From Acidobacteriota bacterium (lineage in GTDB: Bacteria; Acidobacteriota; UBA6911; RPQK01; JADFOI01), in contig JAPUKI010000158.1 of assembly GCA_027295745.1 (NCBI GenBank), forward strand, positions 1-9,921: a stretch of 9,921 nucleotides of DNA, given 5' to 3'. The position numbers were made by a program, and so were the translations under genes. The notes beneath the pieces were generated by a model. It was given only the letters and a program-made list of their open reading frames with translations, was not told the DNA's origin and did no database searches. This document shows, piece after piece, positions 1 to 5,608 of this stretch (its first letter is position 1; each line of letters begins with the position of its first letter).

Positions 1-346
1 GAGTGTGGAAGCTTCCGTCCGGATCAATCTGGAAATATCCCAGGATGCCTGGGATCTCCGATTGTACTGGAAAGCTGGCAAGCGGTGACAGGTTTAACCC
101 TTCCTGCTGCGGAACCGGTCGATCGGCGACGTGAATATAGCGGTAGTGTGTGTAAGGGCGCTGCTCTTCAACCAGGAGGTTCTCCTGAAGCCGCTGGTGG
201 ACCGTTGCCATCAGGCCCTCAGCAGTCCTGCGATAGAGGAAGAAGGACTCCTGTTCCAGATTGTTATAAGTGTGTCTTAACAGGATCACAATGGGGACAG
301 CCAGCAAGATGAAGAAAAGCGCGAAATACAGACGCAGTCTTTTCAT
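1..346 (-). CDS. Sensor histidine kinase, N-terminal part (runs off the left edge)
   Basis: Read on the minus strand from an ATG at 346, this frame stays open to the window edge and gives 115 residues. Residues 1-5 are basic (MKRLR), and 6-24 form one hydrophobic membrane helix. After it comes an extracytoplasmic-looking segment with heptad-like charged stretches (about 28-62), an aromatic cluster (RPYTHYRYIHV, 63-73) and a Gly/Pro-rich end (IPGILGYFQIDPDG, 98-111). No HisKA or ATPase domain is inside the window, so the kinase call rests on gene order. The ATG overlaps the stop of the response regulator (ATGA, 343-346), and an A/G-rich ribosome site (AAGGGGAAAG) lies just upstream inside that gene. 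This is the usual arrangement of a translationally coupled regulator-kinase pair. It would sense an envelope or periplasmic signal and phosphorylate the regulator. Kinase identity is inference; the membrane anchor and coupling are seen directly. Confidence 0.72.
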   Translation of the reverse strand, partial: MKRLRLYFALFFILLAVPIVILLRHTYNNLEQESFFLYRRTAEGLMATVHQRLQENLLVEEQRPYTHYRYIHVADRPVPQQEGLNLSPLASFPVQSEIPGILGYFQIDPDGSFHT

Positions 347-1053
347 TCTTTCCCCTTCAACTGGTAGCCCTCGCCACGAACCGTCACCAACAATCTGGGT
401 TGACTGGAATCTCTCTCGATCTTGCGCCGCAGCTTGGCTATGTGGATATCGACCGTTCGGGTTTCCAGATACTCGACATTCGCGTAGCCCCATACTTCCC
501 GCAGCAATTCCGGCCGCGAGACCGGGCGGGCTGCCCGGCTGAGGTACACCAGGATCTCGAGCTCGCGGCGGGTGAAGAGGATCTCTTCCCCGTCTCTTGT
601 GCCCATCAAACGTTCCGGATGAATGAGGAGATCTCCCAGACTAAAAGCATTCATGTCCGTATGGAGTTTGCCCGATCGCCTCAGAACGGCCTCCACTCGA
701 GCCAGAAGCTGCCCCACCGAGAAAGGTTTCGGAATGTAATCGTCTGCTCCCAGTTTGAGACCCCTGATGATGTCTTCTTCCGAGGTCTTGGCTGTGAGCA
801 TGATGATGGGCAAGTGCCGGTCCACCTCACGGATTCGATTACAAACGCTAAACCCATCAAGACCGGGAAGCATGATATCCAAAAGAATCAGGTGATAGTC
901 TCCACTGAGAGCCATCTCCAAACCAGAGTTGCCTTCCACAGCGGTCTCCACCTGGTAGCCATTATAGACAAAGACATCGGCCAGTCCCTGAAGGATCGAC
1001 TCCTCATCTTCTATGATCAGCAGTTTTGGCTTGGCCGGCTTCATGTCTTTCAT
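343..1053 (-). CDS. Two-component response regulator, OmpR/PhoB type
   Basis: This 236-residue protein has the standard two-domain layout. The receiver domain (about 9-125) shows the acidic pair E15/D16, the phospho-acceptor D59 (LLLDIMLPGLDG), T87 (MLTAK) and K109 (PKPF). A winged-helix DNA-binding domain (about 138-234) ends in the typical TVDIHIAKLRRKIE and VRGEGYQL motifs. All key residues are present, so it should be functional. The start at 1053 is preferred over the internal Met at residue 4 because AAAGG lies about eight bases upstream. The partner kinase follows with an ATGA overlap. The gene is transcribed away from the VWA-PspA operon, from which it is separated by 165 bp, so that operon is a natural target. 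This is inference from position. A TGTAAA direct repeat at 1079-1095, 25 bp upstream of the start, is a candidate autoregulatory site. Confidence 0.95.
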   Translation of the reverse strand: MKDMKPAKPKLLIIEDEESILQGLADVFVYNGYQVETAVEGNSGLEMALSGDYHLILLDIMLPGLDGFSVCNRIREVDRHLPIIMLTAKTSEEDIIRGLKLGADDYIPKPFSVGQLLARVEAVLRRSGKLHTDMNAFSLGDLLIHPERLMGTRDGEEILFTRRELEILVYLSRAARPVSRPELLREVWGYANVEYLETRTVDIHIAKLRRKIERDSSQPRLLVTVRGEGYQLKGKE

Positions 1054-1078
1054 TCTAATGCCTTTCTTCTCGTTCGTG

Positions 1079-1095
1079 TGTAAACCCTTTGTAAA
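1079..1095. promoter_or_regulatory. Candidate response-regulator box: TGTAAA direct repeat, 11-bp period
   Basis: Two exact TGTAAA hexamers start at 1079 and 1090, one helical turn apart, with CCCTT between them. OmpR/PhoB-family regulators bind as head-to-tail dimers to direct repeats at about this period (the Pho box uses TGTCA at 11 bp). The site lies 25 bp upstream of the regulator start and 124 bp upstream of the VWA gene. Binding by this regulator is inferred, and the motif is short enough to occur by chance. Confidence 0.3.
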
Positions 1096-1218
1096 AGTTG
1101 GGGCCTGCCTTTTTACCGAGAGTTGTCTACTAATTTGGTTTGTGGATCGGTCAGTATGGGTAGGAGCGAAATGGCGTTAACAAACAACCAAAACCAAGAC
1201 AACTGAAAGGAGAACAAC

Positions 1219-2694
1219 ATGAACGTACTAACCAGATTCCAATCATTTGGAAGATCTCGCCGGGGCGGCATACTGGCCTTACTGCTCGGTATCCTGGCCA
1301 CAGTCATCTGGGTGCAGGTTCGAGCGGGAGCCTTTACAACGGTATACCCTCAGGTGGGTGGTATCGACCCTCAGCCGTCTGTCCATCCCAGGACGGGTGT
1401 CAAGTTCCAAGCTTCCCTGTCCCAGCCGATGATCGTCCAGGGGAGTGATGGCACGGTCTACTTAAACCTGTCCGTTATTACCCCCAAGACTTCGCGGCCG
1501 GACATCTTGAGGATGCCCACCGACATCATCGTGGTTCTGGATCGCAGCGGTTCCATGGCAGAGGACAATAAATGGATGTTTGCCACACAAGCTGTCCACT
1601 CACTCCTGGACCGCCTGACGCCGAGTGACCGCATCGCCTTGGTGACCTTCGATACCGGCGCCCGTGTCCAATCGCGATTGGTCTGGGCCAACGAAACGAA
1701 CATCCAGCGCTTTAGAAATATCGTGAACAGCCTGAGTCCCGGGTCTTCGACCAATCTGGGCGACGGACTCCTGGCCGCCGAAAGGATGGCCGCAGCTTTA
1801 CGCGTGTCAGAGCGGAGCCGACGGGTCATCCTTCTGTCCGATGGTGAGGCCAATGTTGGTATCGTCCATCCGGTGGAACTTGCCGCCATTGCCAGACGGA
1901 TTGCGGATCAGGGCAGCGTTCTTTCCACTGTTGGCATGGGACTGGGATTCAACGAGACCCTTATGGCTTCTCTGGCTGATAACGGCATGGGCAGCTTCAG
2001 TTATCTCGAGCATCTGGAATCGCTGGGCACGATCCTGGCCCAGGAGCTGGACGACTCTCGCGACGTCTACGCCGACAGTTCCCAGATGCGAATCCAGCTC
2101 CCCATCGGTGTGGAGCTTGTGGAGGCCGCCGGTTATCCCTTTGTTCTGGAGGGAAGAACGGCCGTAATCCGGACCGGTCAGCTTTTCCAGGATAGTCAAA
2201 AAAGCTTCATGGCCACGCTCAGGGTCGCCAATCACGTGCCAGCTGAGTACACGCTGGGCAACATCGACTTGAGCTACCGGGTGGACGGTCGTTCCTACAA
2301 ACAGGAGCTCAAATCGTCAGGATTGACCATCGCCTGCGTTCCCGCAGAGCGAAAAGATGAGGCTGTAGCTTCCATCGACAAGGATCTCTATCGGAACGCC
2401 TGGCTCAAGAACAACCTGGGCTCGGTCATGAGAGAAGTGGGTGACTTTGTTCGCAGAGGAGATCGGGAGCAGGCCCAGGAGCTGCTGAAAGACTATAGAG
2501 AACGTCTGGAGGAAGCAGATCAGGCCGTGCCCGGTTTAAAGAAGGAGGCAAACTCCCAACTGGACGAACTGGAAGCAAAAGTCGATGACGCCTTCCAGGG
2601 CCCCGCCCAGAGGGACAAGCAGAACCGTGCCGCCAAGTCATTTTTGGGTGAGAGTCAGGAGCTTCAAAGAGCAGTCAACAAGAACACCAACTAG
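1219..2694 (+). CDS. Exported VWA-domain protein (YfbK/chloride-channel-like), first gene of the PspA operon
   Basis: The 491-residue product begins with a basic segment (RSRR) and one hydrophobic helix at about 17-36. This is either a signal anchor or a signal peptide with a possible cleavage after RAGA (residues 35-38), and it places the rest outside the cytoplasm. The VWA domain spans about 102-275 and has a complete metal-ion-dependent adhesion site: D108-x-S110-x-S112 (DRSGS), T178 (SSTNLGDG) and D208 (LLSDGEANVG). A beta-rich region follows (about 280-365), as in YfbK-like VWA proteins. Residues 375-491 are a highly charged, helix-forming tail with coiled-coil character. The start is supported by AAGGAG at 1207-1212, six bases from the ATG. 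Its stop codon overlaps the ribosome site of the PspA gene, so the two should be co-translated. The likely role is Mg2+-dependent protein binding in envelope maintenance. The ligand is unknown. Confidence 0.88.
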   Translation: MNVLTRFQSFGRSRRGGILALLLGILATVIWVQVRAGAFTTVYPQVGGIDPQPSVHPRTGVKFQASLSQPMIVQGSDGTVYLNLSVITPKTSRPDILRMPTDIIVVLDRSGSMAEDNKWMFATQAVHSLLDRLTPSDRIALVTFDTGARVQSRLVWANETNIQRFRNIVNSLSPGSSTNLGDGLLAAERMAAALRVSERSRRVILLSDGEANVGIVHPVELAAIARRIADQGSVLSTVGMGLGFNETLMASLADNGMGSFSYLEHLESLGTILAQELDDSRDVYADSSQMRIQLPIGVELVEAAGYPFVLEGRTAVIRTGQLFQDSQKSFMATLRVANHVPAEYTLGNIDLSYRVDGRSYKQELKSSGLTIACVPAERKDEAVASIDKDLYRNAWLKNNLGSVMREVGDFVRRGDREQAQELLKDYRERLEEADQAVPGLKKEANSQLDELEAKVDDAFQGPAQRDKQNRAAKSFLGESQELQRAVNKNTN

Positions 2695-2704
2695 GAGGAA
2701 TATT

Positions 2705-3292
2705 ATGGTTATTGCCAATCGTATCAGACGACTTTTTCATGCCGATGTACACGCCGTCCTCGATATCATCGAAGAGCCAGAAGCGATTCTGAAGCAGGCG
2801 ATTCGAGAGATGCAGGAGGCTCTCGACTTGAAGAGAGCCCGGCTGGCCAGAGACCACAGGAACCTGGCCTCGCTGAAAGCGGCCGAGGTCTATTCCGACG
2901 AGCAGCTGGCAAAGGTTCAAGAAGATGTGAAGCTTTGCTTGAAGCAGGGCTCTGAGGACCTGGCCCGCAAAACGGTGGGGCGCAAGCTTGCTTTGGAGAA
3001 ACATCTGGCAGTTGTACAGCAGCGTATCTCGGCCGGGGAGAAACTCCACGAGAGGAACAAGCAGGAGATCGATCTTCAGCAGGGCCAACTCGAGTCGATA
3101 GTCGAAAAGGCCAAACTGTTTGTGCCGACGGCAGCGGAGGACTCAGCCTTCTCTGTTGCCGAGTCCATTCTCTCCACCGCTGATAGCGGTGCCGGTCGAG
3201 GCTATCCCGGCGGCATGCAGGTGAGTGAGGAAGAAATCGAACTGGAGTGGATTCGGATTCGCGACGGTCTCGACAAGGGAGGTGCCTCATGA
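2705..3292 (+). CDS. PspA/IM30 family envelope-stress protein
   Basis: The protein has 195 residues, somewhat short against the usual 220 or so. The N-terminus (residues 1-25, IANRIRRLFHADVHAVLDIIEEPE) matches the PspA amphipathic helix and the conserved E-P turn that leads into EAILKQAIREMQEAL. Residues 26-140 are almost entirely helical and charged, as in the ESCRT-III-like PspA hairpin. Residues 145-195 are a less conserved tail. PspA proteins bind stressed cytoplasmic membrane from the inside and form membrane-stabilising oligomers. The ATG at 2705 is chosen over an in-frame start at 2585 because AGGAGG sits at 2693-2698 and because the extra 40 residues would lie inside the VWA gene and resemble nothing in the family. 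The stop overlaps the next gene (ATGA, 3289-3292). No PspF activator or PspB/C partners are present; the VWA and membrane proteins take their place. Confidence 0.93.
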   Translation: MVIANRIRRLFHADVHAVLDIIEEPEAILKQAIREMQEALDLKRARLARDHRNLASLKAAEVYSDEQLAKVQEDVKLCLKQGSEDLARKTVGRKLALEKHLAVVQQRISAGEKLHERNKQEIDLQQGQLESIVEKAKLFVPTAAEDSAFSVAESILSTADSGAGRGYPGGMQVSEEEIELEWIRIRDGLDKGGAS

Positions 3293-3873
3293 AACGGCCC
3301 ACCATTTTTGGGGGAATCGCATTCGCTTTTGTGGTTGCTGTCTTCGCGGTGCCGGTATGGTGGGGGGTCAAAGCAGCCCTGCCATTTTCTCTGGCCTTCC
3401 GGTTGATCACACTAAGTGGCTATCTCGCTTATTGCTTCTATTTGCTGAGGACAGCCAAAACCCATGTGGGGGCGCTCACCCTGGCCACCGCAAGTCTGGT
3501 GATCGGACTGGCCCTCTCTTTCCTGCCTCTCACCAACTCGATGATGGTCGGGGCACTGGCACTCATGATCAGTCTGAACCGTTCACTGCTCTTTCAACGC
3601 AGTCTGATCGCCATTGCTCTGGATGGCCTGGTGTCGGGAGCAGGATTGATTTTTGCCGGGTATCTCTTCACCAAGACGGGAAGCGTGCCAGTGGCACTGT
3701 GGGGTTTCTTTCTCCTGCAGTCGGTTTTCGTGCTGATTCCGCCGCGATCATGGGGAGAGGCCGGCCTTTTCTCAGCCGATGAGAAGCGGGCGACAGTGGA
3801 TGTCTTCGTGCACCCCCAACGGCAGGCAGAGGCGGCTCTGGAGCGGATCGTCCAAGAGGGCGCCGCTCGTTAG
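3289..3873 (+). CDS. Unrecognised integral membrane protein coupled to PspA
   Basis: I do not recognise this 194-residue protein. Hydrophobic stretches suggest about six membrane helices, near residues 6-26, 31-53, 60-79, 84-98, 105-127 and 133-151. A charged soluble tail follows (152-194) with a helical, Arg/Glu-rich end (HPQRQAEAALERIVQEGAAR). Conserved catalytic motifs are not evident. The ATG at 3289 overlaps the PspA stop (ATGA), with GGGAGG about eight bases upstream. A longer start at 3247 was rejected because it lies inside the PspA gene and adds a non-hydrophobic leader. Overlap with PspA and placement last in the operon suggest a membrane docking partner or sensor for PspA, playing the part that PspB/PspC or LiaF-type proteins play elsewhere. 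That role is inference only. The stem-loop at 3873-3914 begins on the last base of its stop codon. Confidence 0.82.
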   Translation: MKRPTIFGGIAFAFVVAVFAVPVWWGVKAALPFSLAFRLITLSGYLAYCFYLLRTAKTHVGALTLATASLVIGLALSFLPLTNSMMVGALALMISLNRSLLFQRSLIAIALDGLVSGAGLIFAGYLFTKTGSVPVALWGFFLLQSVFVLIPPRSWGEAGLFSADEKRATVDVFVHPQRQAEAALERIVQEGAAR

Positions 3874-3914
3874 GAAGATGAGGGACAGGCCCCAGGGCCT
3901 GTCCCTCATCTTCC
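3873..3914 (+). terminator. Long perfect stem-loop on the stop codon of the PspA operon
   Basis: Arms 3873-3892 and 3895-3914 are exact reverse complements over 20 bp, in practice a 19-bp stem with a CCAG loop. The stem starts on the G of the TAG stop codon. There is no T-run after it (the next bases are CCCTAC), so it is not a canonical intrinsic terminator. It may protect the mRNA 3' end, assist termination, or be a REP-like repeat. Its outer GGAA and inner GGGACAG/CTGTCCC core recur in the hairpin at 9027-9063. Confidence 0.6.
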
Positions 3915-4010
3915 CCCTACACAGTCCCAAATCGTTTTCACCATTCGGTGACGAATCCCCATACAACTCCAGGTCATAGCCTGCTGAGGTATGTGATTCC
4001 CACCAGAGAT

Positions 4011-4216
4011 CTCCGGAGCCCCAAGGGGGCGACAGGAAATAGCCAGGGGTGTCAACCCCTGGTAATTGAGCAGTGTTTGCGTGGAGCCCTGGAAGGGCGG
4101 CACTCCGAAATCCTTGCTCTCTGTGCCGCCCTTACAGGGCTCTTGTCTGTTGCTGAATCTTACCCAGGGCTATGTAGCCGGTCAGTCACCCTTGTCGCCC
4201 CGTTGGGGCTCCGGAG
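4011..4216. repeat. 206-bp MITE/REP-like palindromic element with terminal inverted repeats
   Basis: The ends 4011-4036 and 4191-4216 are inverted repeats matching at 24 of 26 positions. Each begins with the palindrome CTCCGGAG and contains a small GCCCC/GGGGC hairpin. Inside are a perfect 8-bp hairpin (4043-4050 with 4055-4062, CCAGGGGT/ACCCCTGG) and a longer inverted pair (4084-4103 with 4123-4142, 19 of 20 matching, 19-nt loop). The intervening left and right segments (for example ATAGCC at 4040 and its complement near 4171) are also related, so nearly the whole element folds as one imperfect palindrome. No open frame makes sense in it and no clear target-site duplication is visible. Similar GC-rich palindromic spacers are, from memory, common in Planctomycetes, Verrucomicrobia and Acidobacteria. 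It lies between converging genes and accounts for most of the gap 3874-4307. The rest of that gap shows nothing beyond the repeat at 4278-4306. Confidence 0.7.
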
Positions 4217-4277
4217 GGAGAAAAAGGGTACGGAAATAAAGGGTTCAAGCGGAGTCGGGGACGTACATCTCTCAGGA

Positions 4278-4306
4278 CACGAAAGCACGACAGCACGAAA
4301 GCACGA
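4278..4306. repeat. Two copies of a 13-bp direct repeat, 16-bp period
   Basis: CACGAAAGCACGA occurs at 4278-4290 and again at 4294-4306, with CAG between. Each copy itself contains CACGA twice. It sits directly beyond the stop codon of the ligase gene. It is a short low-complexity tandem and no function is evident. Confidence 0.6.
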
Positions 4307-4307
4307 A

Positions 4308-5411
4308 CTACAGTCCCAGCATGGTTTCGTCTGCCAACATGTCGACGACTGCTTCAAAGCTCTCCGTTTCCTCGTATTTCCGCAGTTGTCGATCGGCGCT
4401 TGTCCCTTCCTTGAGGATGGTTCGGATATAGTCTACTTCTTCGTGAGTGTCCAACTGGTCCAGGACGTCGCCCAGTATTTCCAACAACTCTTCCACTAGA
4501 GAACGCAAGGGCACTTCTTTTTCTTTCCCCCAATCCAACAAGTCCCCATCGATCCCTGCTTTGACTGCCCGCCATTTGTTTTCAGCGATCAAGGCCCTGC
4601 GGTAACGGCGCCAGCTCTGATTGTTTTCCCGTAACTGAATCAGCTTAGCGACCATGGCTTGTAGGAGAGCGGCAATGGCAATGACTTCGTCTATTTTGGT
4701 CGTGCAGTCGCAGATCCTGAACTCCAGGGTTGGGAACTTGGGATGAGGGCGGATGTCCCACCAGATCTTAGTGGCCTCGTCTATGCAGTGGGTTTTGATC
4801 AGGGTTTGGACAAACTCATCATATTCTGTGGCAGAATCAAAGTACTCGGGGAGACCAGTCCGCGGAAGATCTTGAAAAACAACACTTCTATAGGATTTCA
4901 AGCCGGTGTTGCGTCCAAGCCAAAAAGGAGAGGAGGTGGAAAGACTCAGGATATGAGGCATGAAATAAGCGATTTGATTCATGACGTCAATGCGTAAGTC
5001 CCGGTCGGGGATGCCGATATGCACGTGCATTCCAAAGACTAGCAGGCGGCGGGCAACATCCTGCAGGTCTCCTACTAAAACCCGATAGCGAGCCTTATTG
5101 GTAATGACCTGATCTTCCCAGCGAGAAAAAGGGTGAGTACCAGCTGCCACGAACCTGCGGTTGTTACTGTCAGCGATCTCTCCAACCAGGCTGCGAAGGT
5201 GCTTGACCTCTTTCCGAAGTTCCTTGACGTTGCGGCACACCAGGCTTCCGGTCTCAATCTGAGATTGGAGAAACTCCGGCTTGACTTGATCCCGGAAAAG
5301 CATGGCTTTCCCTTTGAGAAATTCAGAAATGTAGGAAGTCAACTCACGGGTCTGGGGATCAATAATTTGATATTCTTCTTCGATTCCGATAGTTAGGTCG
5401 GTAACATCCAT
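4308..5411 (-). CDS. ybdK: Carboxylate-amine / glutamate-cysteine ligase, YbdK family (GCS2)
   Basis: The 367-residue product matches the length of YbdK-type ligases, which couple glutamate to cysteine or another amine using ATP. It opens with the family signature IGIEEEYQIIDPQTREL (E11-E13). It carries GTHPFSRW near residue 92, the metal/substrate motif GMHVHIGIPDRDL with H129 and H131, WDIRPHPKFPTLEFRICD (218-235), and the C-terminal GTSADRQ (336-342). The start at 5411 is chosen because the family begins right at this Met, AAGGAG lies at 5417-5422, and a good promoter (-10 at 5452-5457) lies just upstream. A longer in-frame start at 5570 would add 53 residues unlike the family and lies upstream of that promoter. 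The gene is alone on its strand, divergent from the molybdenum hydroxylase gene. Whether it makes gamma-glutamylcysteine or another gamma-glutamyl product cannot be told from sequence. Confidence 0.93.
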   Translation of the reverse strand: MDVTDLTIGIEEEYQIIDPQTRELTSYISEFLKGKAMLFRDQVKPEFLQSQIETGSLVCRNVKELRKEVKHLRSLVGEIADSNNRRFVAAGTHPFSRWEDQVITNKARYRVLVGDLQDVARRLLVFGMHVHIGIPDRDLRIDVMNQIAYFMPHILSLSTSSPFWLGRNTGLKSYRSVVFQDLPRTGLPEYFDSATEYDEFVQTLIKTHCIDEATKIWWDIRPHPKFPTLEFRICDCTTKIDEVIAIAALLQAMVAKLIQLRENNQSWRRYRRALIAENKWRAVKAGIDGDLLDWGKEKEVPLRSLVEELLEILGDVLDQLDTHEEVDYIRTILKEGTSADRQLRKYEETESFEAVVDMLADETMLGL

Positions 5412-5426
5412 GAACACTCCTTGTTC
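5412..5426 (-). promoter_or_regulatory. Shine-Dalgarno sequence in the loop of a 5-bp hairpin
   Basis: On the transcript strand the 15 bases directly before the ligase ATG read GAACA-AGGAG-TGTTC. The arms are perfect complements and the AGGAG core is exactly the loop. This supports the start at 5411. The stem is short and may be marginally stable, so a regulatory role is speculative. Confidence 0.4.
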
Positions 5427-5451
5427 TAACGGACGGGGAGTAGAGGAGAAC

Positions 5452-5480
5452 AGTATAGCGTACTCTAAGGAAGTTCTCAT
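5452..5480 (-). promoter_or_regulatory. Candidate sigma70-type promoter for the ligase gene
   Basis: On the minus strand, -35 ATGAGA (5480-5475; four of six to consensus) and -10 TATACT (5457-5452; five of six) are separated by 17 bp. Transcription would begin near 5445, giving a leader of about 35 bases before the start at 5411. Confidence 0.4.
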
Positions 5481-5525
5481 GAACGTCCCCATTTCCTTCC
5501 CCTTTAGTCCTGGTTCGTTTCTCTG

Positions 5526-5554
5526 TTGAGAAAAAGGTGCCAAAGAATCATAAT
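5526..5554 (+). promoter_or_regulatory. Candidate sigma70-type promoter for the molybdenum hydroxylase operon
   Basis: TTGAGA (5526-5531, five of six to consensus) and CATAAT (5549-5554, five of six) are 17 bp apart. The start point would be near 5561, about 48 bases before the ATG at 5609. The -35 falls in a small inverted repeat, TTTCTC/GAGAAA (5518-5523 and 5528-5533), that could serve as an operator. Confidence 0.45.
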
Positions 5555-5608
5555 GGTAGGCAAGATTCACTCATGAAATCCTAATCGATTCATTGAAATG
5601 AGGCGATC

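Noticed and set aside
400..1083. 227-aa plus-strand open frame
   Set aside because: It lies antisense over the response regulator, whose motifs are complete; the frame shows no family resemblance and has no ribosome site.
1101..1160. Promoter for the VWA operon
   Set aside because: Partial hexamers (for example TTGTCT at 1123) lack a partner at 16-18 bp, so I could not support a specific call.
2585..2704. Upstream start for the PspA gene
   Set aside because: The extra 40 residues overlap the VWA gene and are unlike PspA N-termini; a strong AGGAGG precedes the ATG at 2705.
3225..3782. 185-aa plus-strand open frame
   Set aside because: It is out of frame with the membrane-protein gene, which has the hydrophobic pattern and the ATGA coupling.
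3938..3951. Small hairpin TCACC-ATTC-GGTGA
   Set aside because: The 5-bp stem is too short and has no convincing T-run; it is likely chance.
4011..4216. Possible structured ncRNA or riboswitch
   Set aside because: The outermost ends are inverted repeats typical of a mobile or REP-like element, it lies between converging genes and not in a leader, and it resembles no riboswitch core I know. Covariation data could reopen this.
4278..4306. Possible CRISPR remnant
   Set aside because: There are only two 13-bp copies with a 3-bp gap, no spacers of normal size and no cas gene.
3948..4499. 183-aa plus-strand open frame
   Set aside because: It crosses the palindromic repeat element and then the antisense of the ligase gene; it is chance coding through repeats.
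5412..5570. Upstream start for the ligase gene
   Set aside because: The extension does not match the family start and lies upstream of the best promoter; the ATG at 5411 has a good ribosome site.
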